64,000 bases of DNA from JAPOXR01 sp963664715 (GTDB taxonomy: Bacteria > Pseudomonadota > Alphaproteobacteria > Rhodobacterales > Rhodobacteraceae), in assembly GCA_963664715.2 (NCBI GenBank), contig CAXXUY010000005.1, positions 89,570-153,569 of the forward strand. The letters are read 5' to 3'. Within the stretch, counting starts at the first letter, position 1; each line of letters opens with the position of its first letter. The position numbers and the translations under genes are program-made. Below are positions 52,230-61,455 of this stretch, in pieces. The notes beneath the pieces are model-generated. The model was not told where the DNA came from and searched no databases. It worked only from the letters and a program-made list of their open reading frames with translations.

Positions 52230-52370
52230 CGCAGACAGGACGGTGCTGACCGACGCCATGTGGGCGCGGATCCCGGTGTCACCGCGGCAGACAACCAGCT
52301 GTTTCTCGAGGCGGTGCTCTGGCGAATCCACACCGGCAGTCCCCCGGCCTGTTTCGGCAAGATACGCCGC
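52230..52370 (+). pseudogene. IS5-family transposase fragment (frameshifted)
   Basis: VLTDAMWARI in one frame and GVTAADNQLFLEAVLWRIHT plus GSPPACFGK in the next match the N-terminus of IS427-group IS5 transposases. No catalytic domain follows. It lies just right of the ISBst12-type element and within the 5' extension of the haloperoxidase frame, which argues for the shorter start there. Confidence 0.6.
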
Positions 52371-52488
52371 CGACCGAAATCCGGCTGCTCACGCAGGATT
52401 CCAACACACGGCCGAGTGCCTGCGAAATCGTTCGGATGGATCCATCCGGACAAAACCAGATCCGTCATCAGGAACACCCAGCCAAAGC

Positions 52489-53964
52489 ATGGAGGCACCA
52501 TTGCATTCAAGGCATGAAAATCGAATTCCGGCCCTCGAAAGGCAGCACTACAGCGTGGACCCCGGGGCCGGATCGGGCCAGACAAGGAGACAGTTTCTGA
52601 AGACCCTCGGGTCAACCGCAATTTCCATACCTCTTGCCGGAGGGGCTGGTTCGCTCGCCGCTCCCCACGGAAGCCGGTCGTCCTACACGAGCCAGATTCT
52701 GGAGCCTGGTAACCACAATGTGGTCTTCTACTGGGTAGATGCGGCCCTGCAGCAGATTCGCGACCAGCGGGTGCTGGCACCGCGGGCAGCCTACAATCTG
52801 GGGATTGCCACTGCCGCAGGATTTCTTGCTGCGAACGGAATCGCAAGAGCCTATGGCGAACCTTACGGCATTGGCGAGGGACCGTCAGCAGCGGATCAGG
52901 AAGTTGCATACGGCGTGGCCTTCTCAATGGCGGCCGCGGAGGCCTTTCAGCAACCGTTCCTCTTCGAACGCAATGCCTTTCTGAAGCTGTTTCCGGACGG
53001 TGAGGCCAAGTCTCTGGGGGTCGAGTGGGGACGAACAGCCGGCCGCATGTTGCTCGACCTCAGGACCGATGACGGCTCGGAGCCGAGCGAGGTCAACTAC
53101 TATCTCGGTCGATATGCACGGCGCGATGACGTACTGCAGTGGAGTCCAACCGCCCCGTACTACGGGGCCTCTCCCGGTCCCGCCTTTCCATCATTCGATC
53201 GATGCCTGTATCCCGGCCACGGGCAAATCATGCCCTGGACGATGAGCAGTGCTTCGCAGTTTCGTGTCGCCGGCTTCTACGATCCGAAGAGTCCGGAATT
53301 CGCGGAGGAGTTCAACACGGTCCGGCGACTTGGCGGCATGAACAGTGCGACACGTACGGCCGATGAGTCCGAGATTGCGCTGTTCTGGGAAGACGGGCCC
53401 TGGGGCGTAACCAATCCGGGCCACTTCCTCTATATCGCAATGCAGCTTCTGCAGGATCGCGGTCTCGGCTTTATCGATCTTGCCCGAGCGGTTGCCCTGG
53501 TCGGAATGACCCAGTGCGATGCGTCCATCTGTGCCTGGGACAACAAGTATCACTACGATATCCTTCGTCCCGAGACCGCAATCAGGGACCGCGCACTCTC
53601 GTTCGGCAATCTCGATCCGCGCGTTGAGGCCGAAGGCGGCTGGCACAGCTACATTCCAACACCGGAGTTCCCTTCCTACACCTCGGGCCACGCCACATTC
53701 GGAGCGGCCGCCGCCGAGATGATCGCACTATTTCTCGGGCAGGACGACATCGCCTTTTCCGGCCGGTCACCAGACCATGTGTTGTGGCCCCAACTGCAGG
53801 GTGTCACGCGCCATTGGACGAGCCTCAGCCATATGGCCGAGGAAAATGCGATGAGCCGGCTCTATGGCGGCGTTCACTGGGCGATCGACAGTGACCAGGG
53901 ATTGGCGTCGGGGCGCGAGATTGCCCGTCACGCCTTCCGCACAACTCTTCCGGTAAGAGCCTGA
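52489..53964 (+). CDS. Vanadium-dependent haloperoxidase / PAP2-type exported enzyme
   Basis: From ATG 52489 the protein of 491 residues has a Tat signal (TRRQFLKTLGSTAISIPLAGG). Vanadate-binding motifs are in order: KYHYDILRPETAI (Lys and Arg, about 350-365), PSYTSGHATFGAAA (Ser-Gly-His, about 395) and SRLYGGVHWAIDSD (Arg and His, about 460). It would oxidise halides, or hydrolyse phosphate esters, outside the cytoplasm. The frame continues upstream to 52024 but that part is transposase debris. It is followed four bases later by an outer-membrane protein gene. Confidence 0.88.
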   Translation: MEAPLHSRHENRIPALERQHYSVDPGAGSGQTRRQFLKTLGSTAISIPLAGGAGSLAAPHGSRSSYTSQILEPGNHNVVFYWVDAALQQIRDQRVLAPRAAYNLGIATAAGFLAANGIARAYGEPYGIGEGPSAADQEVAYGVAFSMAAAEAFQQPFLFERNAFLKLFPDGEAKSLGVEWGRTAGRMLLDLRTDDGSEPSEVNYYLGRYARRDDVLQWSPTAPYYGASPGPAFPSFDRCLYPGHGQIMPWTMSSASQFRVAGFYDPKSPEFAEEFNTVRRLGGMNSATRTADESEIALFWEDGPWGVTNPGHFLYIAMQLLQDRGLGFIDLARAVALVGMTQCDASICAWDNKYHYDILRPETAIRDRALSFGNLDPRVEAEGGWHSYIPTPEFPSYTSGHATFGAAAAEMIALFLGQDDIAFSGRSPDHVLWPQLQGVTRHWTSLSHMAEENAMSRLYGGVHWAIDSDQGLASGREIARHAFRTTLPVRA

Positions 53965-53968
53965 CTCG

Positions 53969-55006
53969 ATGGCACGTTCCATTATTCTGCAGCCTGCTCT
54001 CCTTGCTGCTGTCATGATCGCCCGACTGCTGGAGGCGCCTTCTGCGGATGCGCAGTCCAATGCACCGAATTCCGGATTCATGCCCTTTCTCGATGAACCA
54101 ATGGCGATGGAACTGGGCGATGTGACGCTGACGTTGACCGGGTCGCTCGAGGCTCGGATGACCTCCGGTTCCGATGTCGAGAATGCAAACGGGGCTGACC
54201 TGATCAGCGGCCTGCGCGTGAGTGCCGAGACCCAGCTTCCGAACCGATTGCGGGTGGAGGCGAGCTATTCGGGCCAATACGTCACGAACCGGTCCCTGAG
54301 TCCCGACCCGGACAAGAAATACACCGATGACCTGGCGTTGTCAGCCGGAGGCATCTGGGGGACATTGCTGATAGGCAACGTCTCGGACACGGTCCGCGAG
54401 CAGACCCGCCGCCAGCGCGGATTCGGTGCTGCCGATCTGGCGTTCGACAACTTCCACGGCGAACTCACTGACCGGAGTGCGGGCTATGTCGGCAGGTTCG
54501 GACCCTGGGTCGCCAGTAGCTTGGCCGATGACGACAGCAATATTGAGCTGGGTGCAATGTACCAGAGGCCATACGGCAACAAGGATTACCGTCTTGCACT
54601 GCGCGTCGGCCAGGGGAGCCTTCTGACCGAAGATGAATCAACCCGGTATTCCACCCTGGGAAGCAGCTTGGTCGGTGAAGTCATCTACGGAAGCACGTCA
54701 TTTGACATCGGACTGGGTCATGAACGCTTCTCTTCGCCAGGACTTGAAAACGCCACAAGATGGTATGTTTCAACCGGAGTCCGCAGAAAGATAACCGTGT
54801 TCGGGCTGTCAGTCGAAGGTCACTACGGCGAGATAGAAGGGCAGAGGGAAGTGTCGGCTGCACTTGGACTCCAATACGACCTGGCGCGCGGCGCGTCTGC
54901 AAACTTCGGACTCAACCATGAGGAAGCAATGGTCGCCGTCGCTGACGAACTGTTCCTGGAATCCAGCGACACAACTGCAATTGTCTCACTCGGTTACAGC
55001 TTCTAA
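53969..55006 (+). CDS. Outer-membrane beta-barrel (porin-like) protein
   Basis: A signal peptide (ILQPALLAAVMIARLLEAPSADA) leads to 345 residues of alternating beta strands (LTLTLTGSLEARMTSGSD, RLRVEASYSGQYVTNRS, ASANFGLNHEEAMVAVADE). It ends with LGYSF, the C-terminal aromatic recognised for barrel assembly. The GFGAADLAFDNF loop resembles that of alphaproteobacterial porins. It starts four bases after the haloperoxidase gene, so the pair is co-transcribed and may share a substrate. Confidence 0.8.
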   Translation: MARSIILQPALLAAVMIARLLEAPSADAQSNAPNSGFMPFLDEPMAMELGDVTLTLTGSLEARMTSGSDVENANGADLISGLRVSAETQLPNRLRVEASYSGQYVTNRSLSPDPDKKYTDDLALSAGGIWGTLLIGNVSDTVREQTRRQRGFGAADLAFDNFHGELTDRSAGYVGRFGPWVASSLADDDSNIELGAMYQRPYGNKDYRLALRVGQGSLLTEDESTRYSTLGSSLVGEVIYGSTSFDIGLGHERFSSPGLENATRWYVSTGVRRKITVFGLSVEGHYGEIEGQREVSAALGLQYDLARGASANFGLNHEEAMVAVADELFLESSDTTAIVSLGYSF

Positions 55007-55012
55007 TCGGAG

Positions 55013-55111
55013 TTGGAAGCCTGCCTGAAGGCCCTGCGGGAGGGAGACATTCTTGTCATCTGGAAACTCGACCGGCTCGGCCGCAGCCTGCATTACCTGG
55101 TCAAGGGGTCG
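55013..55111 (+). pseudogene. Serine recombinase fragment
   Basis: LEACLKALREGDILVIWKLD and RLGRSLHYLVK match the middle of resolvase catalytic domains. The gene is cut on the left by the porin end and on the right just before the group II intron remnant. Confidence 0.65.
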
Positions 55112-55136
55112 TGCTCCGGCTGAGTGCAGAATGACA

Positions 55137-55710
55137 GTGCGCCAAGCTAACTGGTGCGAGTGCAGCGGGTGCAAGTCCCGGCTCATCGAGTTCGGACGGT
55201 TTGCAAGTGTGGACCGGAAGCACCGTGGGCGGGGCAAACCGGAAACCTTCGACTATCTGGGAATAACGCACTTCTGCGGCAAGACCAGAAACGGCAGATT
55301 CCGGCTGGGGGGCAAACCGTCGCGGAAACGAATGAGGCTGACCCTCAGGCGGATCAAGGACGAACTGCGCAAACGCATGCATCTGGGCAGGCACGAGGTG
55401 GTCCGATGGCTCGAAAGGGTCACCAACGGATGGCTGAATTACTTTGCCGTTCCGGGAACCTCAAGCACCCTGAAAGCGTTCTTGGTCGCGGTCAAACGCC
55501 TGCTCCTGCGCACTCTGCGCAAGCGCTCGCAGAAAGACCGCACGGACTGGTCTGCAATTGGCCGACTTGCCGTCACCACCCAAGGCAGGAGCCTCGTGCG
55601 TTAGCGCGCATGCGGGGATCTGTGCGGGGGGTGCTGGGCAACCGGTATCCCTACCGCGATCTCTATATCAAGGAGATGGGGGCGGATCCCGTCGCTTCGG
55701 AGCGTGGCTA
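55137..55710 (+). mobile_element. Group II intron with internal deletion
   Basis: The 5' end GTGCGCCAAGCTAACTGG is intact. After a short ribozyme segment it passes directly into the 3' part of the intron-encoded reverse transcriptase/maturase: GKPETFDYLGITHFCGKTRN, RKRMRLTLRRIKDELRKRM, VTNGWLNYFAVPGT, LLLRTLRKRSQKDRT, ending LVR before TAG. The RT catalytic YxDD region is gone. The precise 3' boundary is unclear. A second 5' end of the same type is at 38873. Confidence 0.8.
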
Positions 55711-56198
55711 TCAAATTGGGCCCTGAGTTCATTCCCCGCTACGATCGAAACCGTTGGATGCTGATGTGAGATTGCAGGCGAAAAGCGGTCAACACTTGAC
55801 CTGTCTGGACTCGCGCCCGAGAATCACCCTATCCTTTGCCTGAACAGCCAGATTGACGGATGCAGTTTGGAAGAGTTCCTCCATGGAGCGCTGCATTCGT
55901 CAAGGCAGGGGCCGCTTGAATTCAACTCCAATTCACAGCCCAGGGCAGCTCCGGGTCGCTTACGGATGAGTGCAGGAAAGTACGCCAAGGATTTGTCAAC
56001 CGGCAATGACATGCCCGTTTGTGAGAAATTCATTGAGAAACGGGTAATGATACATGAATCCAGCACCAGAGAGCTGATTTTGGCACCACTCCACAAACCT
56101 CCGTTTGTGATGCACAACGGTAAAAACAATCGGAAAATCGCCTTTCCTTTCAGTCTCTTCTATTGGCACTGCTGTTCTTCCCGTACGATTTAGCACTC
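55711..56198. other. Intergenic region, no gene seen
   Basis: Frames on both strands are short, AT-richer than elsewhere and lack motifs. The right end joins the truncated TetR gene, so a deletion junction may lie at about 56190. Confidence 0.5.
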
Positions 56199-56681
56199 AT
56201 TCGGAACAGACCCGAGACTGTCTACAACGCCTTTGACGGCAAGGAAGACCTCATTTTCGCGGCGCTTCTGCACTATGCGGACAAGTCAAGGGCTGACGTC
56301 GAACGCGACTGTGCGAACGTCACCGACCTGTCAGGCCGGCTGGAGATTCTCTTCGGGCATTTGGCGGAAATCCCGTTTGAGGCGATGCAAAGACCTCCTC
56401 ACCTGGACGAAATACTGGAAATCGGCGACGGGCTCTCCGAGGACAGGAGAAGCGAGATCAGGGAGACGTACAAGAGCGCGATCCGGTCGGCGCTCGCCCC
56501 GCATGAACGTCATCTCAGGCAGCGAGGCGTCGCGCTCGAGAGCCTGTCCGTGCTCCTCAAGGGCGTGCTGACGCACATAAAGCGCGAGGCAAGGGATGCA
56601 GATCATCTCAGGGACCTGTTCGAACCGATCAAGGCCCTGATCGTCAGCTGTGCAGAGCAGGGGAACCAGGGGAAATCCTGA
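56163..56681 (+). pseudogene. TetR-family regulator lacking its DNA-binding domain
   Basis: The sequence RPETVYNAFDGKEDLIFAAL corresponds to the end of a TetR HTH and the following helix. The rest (HYADKSRADVERDCA to LFEPIKALIVSCAEQ) forms the helical ligand domain. The first ~35 residues with helices 1-2 are missing; upstream residues MALLFFPYDLALIR are not homologous. It therefore cannot bind DNA as a normal TetR. Confidence 0.6.
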
Positions 56682-57052
56682 CTTGCATCGTGCGGTCTTC
56701 GAATCTCGGCACAACCCGGAAGGGCGGGTCTCCCGCCGGCCTTCGACACGGCGTCGCCCGGCACACGCCGCAAGGCCCGTCTCCTGGTACCAAACGACAC
56801 AGGGCGTCCGGGACCGGCGCATCTGCACGGACGAGAAAGTCTTGCGCTGGCAACTTCCACTGACCCGTGAAGTCAGCCGCTGGCCAGCGGCATGTTCCCT
56901 TCCGCTATGTCTGAGAGTTTTCAGAATTCTTGACGGGAATCCGGTCAATTCCGCTCGAATTGTGTGATGGTCGGGGGCGGGTGCCCCTCAACCAGCTTGC
57001 AAGAAGTCGGCCAAGGGGCTTGTCTCGGGGACAGTGAATCTACCGGAGACTA
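56682..57052. other. Intergenic region, no gene seen
   Basis: No frame on either strand has recognisable features. It lies between the truncated regulator and the decayed IS630 end. Confidence 0.5.
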
Positions 57053-57285
57053 GTCGTCTGTTCGTGTTTGGGGATTCCATTTTCCCGTGGAGTATGATTC
57101 AACCACTTCCGGCGAATGCCGCACAGTTTTCGAACGGGAGCAGGACCGCAATGGCAAGGAGCAGGAGAAGACAGATCGTTCTGAGCGGGGAGGACCGGGA
57201 GCGTCTCGTGGGGATCAGGACCGGGGGTGCGCTTCATGTTTCAGACCAGATCCGTGTGCTCAACAATACTCCGAAAGCAAAGTTC
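57053..57285 (+). mobile_element. Decayed IS630 left end with transposase N-terminus
   Basis: After a TA, the left terminal region (TGTTTGGGGATTCC) and the start of the transposase (MARSRRRQIVLSGEDRERLV) match the intact copy at 6232 closely for about 150 bases. The similarity then ends and the frame stops at TPKAKF. Confidence 0.8.
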
Positions 57286-57622
57286 TGACCTGGCATCCAG
57301 CCCTCTTCAGCAGTGACAACGTGGTTAAAGCGCAGAACGAGGTTGCAGCTTGACCCCCAACATTTTGGTTCTCCCCATTTAGGCAAGGTCTGGACATTTA
57401 TTCATCCGGATCGATAACTTCAATTTTCGCGAAGATGTTCTGACAAGGAAGACGCTTTTGTCCGTTGTTCAAATTGCTATCGATTCCGCGACTGAATTTG
57501 TTGGCAATGTGTGGGAATATGTTTGGTATTGGGTACAGACTCTAGACATCATGGATGCTGACCAGTGGCCGCGGTCTCTTTAGCAGCCATCGGGAAGCGA
57601 TCAATTCGAGGCATGCGGGGCA
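57286..57622. other. Spacer containing a transposase tail and a degenerate IS end
   Basis: KAKFLTWHPALFSSDNVV at about 57271-57330 resembles the transposase tail seen at 37.6 kb. GCTTGACCCCCAACATTTTG (57348-57367) is a diverged copy of its terminal repeat. The remaining bases up to the SDR start are AT-richer and should contain its promoter. Confidence 0.5.
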
Positions 57623-58381
57623 ATGGGAGAACGTCAATTGAAGCGAGCCCTGGTGACCGGCGCGACCAGTGGAATCGGTGCGGCAACGGTGCGCGCGATT
57701 GCGGGCACGGGACGCACGACGCTCGCCTTGGCAAGAAGGAGTGAACGACTCAGGAACCTGGCTGACGAAACCGGCTGTGACTGGATCACATGTGATGTGC
57801 GCGACTGTCAGCATGTTCTGGAGGTGGTTGGTGAGTTTGAACCGGACATCGTCGTCAACAACGCCGGCGTGGGTCATGGCATTGCCGGACTTTCCGACAT
57901 GACCCAGGAAGATATCCGTGCATCGCTGGAAACCAACGTGCAGGCCCCCATACAGATCACCGCCTGTGCAGTGCGTGGAATGAAACGACGCAATCTCGGA
58001 CATGTTGTCAACATCGGATCCATCGCCGGATTGCACACGATGATCTCTTCCCTGTACGGTGCCACCAAGTCGGCGATACATCAATTCAGCCAGAACCTGC
58101 GGGTGGAACTGGCGGGCACGGGGATACGCGTGACCGAGATCTGTCCGGGTAGGGTGGAAACCGAATTCTATGGGGTCGCGTCCGGAAACCCCGAAGGCCT
58201 TGCCAAGATGGCTGATACCGAAATCCGTTCCCTGCAACCGGAGGACATTGCCCGGACGATTCTGTTTGCGCTGGATGCGCCCATGCGCGTAAATGTCTCG
58301 ACAATCGAAATTCTCCCTGTCGAACAGGTAGTTGGGGGCGTGCGCATGGCTCCATGCAGTTGGGAAAACAAGGGTGAATGA
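57623..58381 (+). CDS. Short-chain dehydrogenase/reductase (YdfG-like SDR)
   Basis: The 252-residue enzyme has the SDR motifs TGATSGIG (near 12), VVNNAGVGHG (near 78), catalytic serine in NIGSIAG and YGATKSAIHQFSQ with Tyr-x3-Lys. The C-terminal VNVSTIEILPVEQ matches the serine 3-dehydrogenase/YdfG subgroup, which oxidises beta-hydroxy acids or related alcohols with NADP. Its last codons overlap the next SDR gene by four bases (ATGA), forming an operon of two dehydrogenases. Confidence 0.9.
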   Translation: MGERQLKRALVTGATSGIGAATVRAIAGTGRTTLALARRSERLRNLADETGCDWITCDVRDCQHVLEVVGEFEPDIVVNNAGVGHGIAGLSDMTQEDIRASLETNVQAPIQITACAVRGMKRRNLGHVVNIGSIAGLHTMISSLYGATKSAIHQFSQNLRVELAGTGIRVTEICPGRVETEFYGVASGNPEGLAKMADTEIRSLQPEDIARTILFALDAPMRVNVSTIEILPVEQVVGGVRMAPCSWENKGE

Positions 58382-59148
58382 TGATGCGACGGCTGGAAGA
58401 CAAAGTCGTGTTAATCACGGGAGCCGGGAACGGAATCGGTCGGGCATCGGCGATACGGTTTGCCGCGGAGGGTGCATACATCGTCGCCGCCGATGTCGTT
58501 GTCGAGGCTGCGACGGAGACCGTGTCCGAGATCCGGCATGCAGGTGGCGAGGCACAGCCTGTCGGCTGCGACGTGTCTAGCGAAGAAGATGTCCGCAGAA
58601 CCACGGGATCGGCGCTCTCGGTAAACGGGCGGATTGATGTCCTGTTCAACTGCGCGGGCGGCGGGGCGACCGCGGCTGGCGGAACCGCGAAGGATGGCTC
58701 GGTCACAGAGCTTGACCTTGAGGGATTCTGGCGAGCCATCAATGTCGATCTTTTTGGAACATTGCTGTTCTGCCGGCATGTCATTCCGGAAATGGCCAGG
58801 GCGCAAGGTGGATCAATCATCAACATGACCTCCCTGCGGGCGCTGATCGGAACCCGGGGCGCAGACGGTTATACCGCTGCCAAGGGCGGGGTGCTTTCGA
58901 TGACCCGCGCCATGGCATCCCGGTGGGCGGCGGAAGGAATCAGGGTGAACGCTATTGCCCCGGGAGTCGTGTTGACTGACAGGGTCAAGATCCTGATACC
59001 GGAAGATGATCCGATTTTCAGGAAGTCGATGTTCGGCCCGGTGAGCCCGGAGGATGTTGCTGCGCTCGCAGCCTATCTCGCGAGCGACGAATCACGAATG
59101 ATTACGGGAACTGTCATGCCCCTGGATGGCGGGGCCAGCGCAGTCTGA
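58378..59148 (+). CDS. Short-chain dehydrogenase/reductase (FabG-like SDR)
   Basis: The 256-residue protein has TGAGNGIG near 15, FNCAGGGA near 90 (NCAG instead of NNAG), catalytic serine in NMTSLRA and YTAAKGGVLSMTRAM. The ending TGTVMPLDGGASAV is typical of classical FabG-type SDRs. It likely oxidises the same class of substrate as its operon partner or the downstream step. The pair converges on the second ABC operon, which also contains an SDR. Confidence 0.92.
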   Translation: MMMRRLEDKVVLITGAGNGIGRASAIRFAAEGAYIVAADVVVEAATETVSEIRHAGGEAQPVGCDVSSEEDVRRTTGSALSVNGRIDVLFNCAGGGATAAGGTAKDGSVTELDLEGFWRAINVDLFGTLLFCRHVIPEMARAQGGSIINMTSLRALIGTRGADGYTAAKGGVLSMTRAMASRWAAEGIRVNAIAPGVVLTDRVKILIPEDDPIFRKSMFGPVSPEDVAALAAYLASDESRMITGTVMPLDGGASAV

Positions 59149-59377
59149 GCGATTGCAATGATGGCGGCGTCCCTGTGGTCAAGTCCCTCGCTCTCACCAC
59201 CAGTTCTGCGACAGGATCTCCCCTGGTGCCCAATTCTGCCAGAGCGCCCGGAAGGAAGTGGCGCATCAAGGACTGGTGCACAGGCTGGCCACCTCCTGCA
59301 GGAATGACGTCAACTCCCCGATGAAGGATTGTGCTGCGGCCGGCCGGACCGGATGGAAACACGGATTCGCGTGGCCG

Positions 59378-60181
59378 TTAATTCGGAAGGAAGCCCTCCT
59401 GCGGAGGGTGGGCTCCGGTGACATATCCAACTAGTTCACCGGGAGTCAGCCCCTCTTCCTCCAGCGTGGCGACGTGATTGCCCTGCCGCATCACCACCGC
59501 CCTGTCAGCCAGCCTGGCCACCTGCGGCATGTCGTGACTGACAATCAGGATGGCGATTCGGCCCGTTCCGCTGATTCGCTTGATCAACTGTTCGACTTCT
59601 GCGGTTTCGGCGACGCCAAGCGCGGCCGTAGGTTCATCAAGCAACAGGATCTTCGAGCGCCAGAATACCGCGCGCGCGATGGCCACCGCCTGTCGCTGCC
59701 CTCCTGACAGATCGGAAATCATCGACGACGCAATGCCTGGAATGTTGATCCCCATCCCGGCGATGGCCTTGATTGCCTCGGCCCTCATCTGTCGGTAGCG
59801 AAGCACGGAAAGCAGCCGGGCCGGCCCTGAAACGGTGAGTTCGCGTCCCAGGAACATGTTTTCGGCGACGTCAAAGATGTCGATCAGCGCAAGATCTTGA
59901 AAAACCGTCTCTATCCCTGCCTTGCGGGCCAGTTCGGGGGACGAGATGTCGGCCTCGCCGCCATCGATCAACACGGTTCCCGCATCGGGCCGGTGCACGC
60001 CGGCGATTACCTTGACAAGAGTCGATTTGCCGGCGCCGTTGTCGCCAACCAGCCCCATGACTTCACCCGGAGCGATGGAGAAGCTGACATTCTTGATCGC
60101 GGCTACGCTGCCGAAGGACTTCTTGATCCCCTGTACGCGGAGCACCGCATCGCCAGGGTCATGTTGATTTGCAACTGACAT
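59378..60181 (-). CDS. Sugar-type ABC transporter, ATP-binding protein
   Basis: From MSVANQHDPGD the protein of 267 residues contains Walker A GDNGAGKST near 47, the signature LSGGQRQ near 155, Walker B LLLDEPTAALG and the switch histidine in IVSHDMPQ. Like the protein at 144-920 it has a single NBD and will dimerise. It is the last gene of a five-gene minus-strand operon and starts one base after the permease stop. Confidence 0.92.
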   Translation of the reverse strand: MSVANQHDPGDAVLRVQGIKKSFGSVAAIKNVSFSIAPGEVMGLVGDNGAGKSTLVKVIAGVHRPDAGTVLIDGGEADISSPELARKAGIETVFQDLALIDIFDVAENMFLGRELTVSGPARLLSVLRYRQMRAEAIKAIAGMGINIPGIASSMISDLSGGQRQAVAIARAVFWRSKILLLDEPTAALGVAETAEVEQLIKRISGTGRIAILIVSHDMPQVARLADRAVVMRQGNHVATLEEEGLTPGELVGYVTGAHPPQEGFLPN

Positions 60182-60182
60182 T

Positions 60183-61379
60183 CTAACTGCTGCCCCTTCT
60201 TCCTCCCTTCCGCTCGGCAAGCACGTAGAGCGCCGCCGATGCTATGATCACGGAACCCGCGACGAGAAGTTGATAGTTAGAGCTGACATTGAGCATGTTC
60301 AGCCCGTTGTTGATGGTGAACAGCAGAAACGCGCCGCACGCAGCCTTGATCACGCTGCCCGTACCACCGAAGAGAGAAACGCCCCCGACCACCGCCGATG
60401 CAATCACCGTCAGTTCGGCTGCGGTAAAGACATTCGGATCAACCGCCCCCAGACGTGCGGTAATGAGACATCCGGCAAAGCCCGCAAAGAGGCCAACGAT
60501 GACGAACGGTACAATCTTGTAATATGAAACCCGCACCCCCGCACGGCGGGCTGCCTGCAGATCTGCGCCGGTAGCACGCAAGCGGTGCCCGTACGCCGTG
60601 AAGCTCAGCCCTATCCAGACAATGATGGTAAGCGTCAGCCAGAAGACGGTCGAATATGAAACCCGCAGCCGATATTCGACGAATAACGACAGGATGACCA
60701 GGACGATACCCAGCGCCGATCCAAAATTGCGGATATTCCGGTCGCCTCGGAAATATCCAACCAGGTTTGCCGCCACGATGGCGATGACTCCTGCCAGCAG
60801 AATCGCATTCGGTGCTTGCCAGTGACCGGCAAGCACCGATCGCAGGGCCTCCTCGCGAGCGGGATCGGCGATGATGGCCGTCCGCCCGTCGGATACGACC
60901 AGGGTAAGACCCCTGAAGGCACTGAGCGTACCGAGAGTGACCACAAAGGGATTCAAGCCGACATGCCAGTGAAGCGCTCCATTGACGAATCCACCAGCGG
61001 CACCTGTTGCAAGACCGCACAGGATCCCCGGAACCAGGCCGAATGCGTTCACCCCCAGGGCCGTCACGATTCCGGCAAGCGCCGCCAGCGATCCGACTGA
61101 CAGGTCAAAACTGCCGCTGATCAGGAGCAATGCCATGCCCACCGCAATAATGCCCAGCAGCGCGGATTGCTCCAGGAGGTTCGCGACATTGATCGAATTC
61201 AGATAGAATGGACGTCCGTCCAGCCAGGAAAACAGCGTCAGGGCGGCGAGCAGGACGATCAGCGCGTAGATCACACCCGCCGAACGAATGCCGAACGCCG
61301 CTCGCCACCTGATGCCGGCGGCCTCGACTGGCATTCCGCTGCCGCCACCTTCCGCAGGGGCCGAGTTATCAGTTGTCAT
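60183..61379 (-). CDS. Sugar-type ABC transporter, permease
   Basis: From ATG 61379 the product has 398 residues with about ten hydrophobic segments. The family motif GSFDLSVGSLAALAG is near 115 and GGVSLFGGTGSVIKAACG near the C-terminus, as in ribose-type permeases. It forms the membrane channel for the solute captured by the binding protein encoded at the operon start. The frame is open further upstream, but that part overlaps the SDR gene and has no membrane character. Confidence 0.9.
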   Translation of the reverse strand: MTTDNSAPAEGGGSGMPVEAAGIRWRAAFGIRSAGVIYALIVLLAALTLFSWLDGRPFYLNSINVANLLEQSALLGIIAVGMALLLISGSFDLSVGSLAALAGIVTALGVNAFGLVPGILCGLATGAAGGFVNGALHWHVGLNPFVVTLGTLSAFRGLTLVVSDGRTAIIADPAREEALRSVLAGHWQAPNAILLAGVIAIVAANLVGYFRGDRNIRNFGSALGIVLVILSLFVEYRLRVSYSTVFWLTLTIIVWIGLSFTAYGHRLRATGADLQAARRAGVRVSYYKIVPFVIVGLFAGFAGCLITARLGAVDPNVFTAAELTVIASAVVGGVSLFGGTGSVIKAACGAFLLFTINNGLNMLNVSSNYQLLVAGSVIIASAALYVLAERKGGRRGSS

Positions 61380-61455
61380 TGACGCGCTGCTTTCCGGAAG
61401 CCATTGCAGTTGCGAATCACTGCAGGACGATTCAGGTGGCACTCGGCTTGCAACA

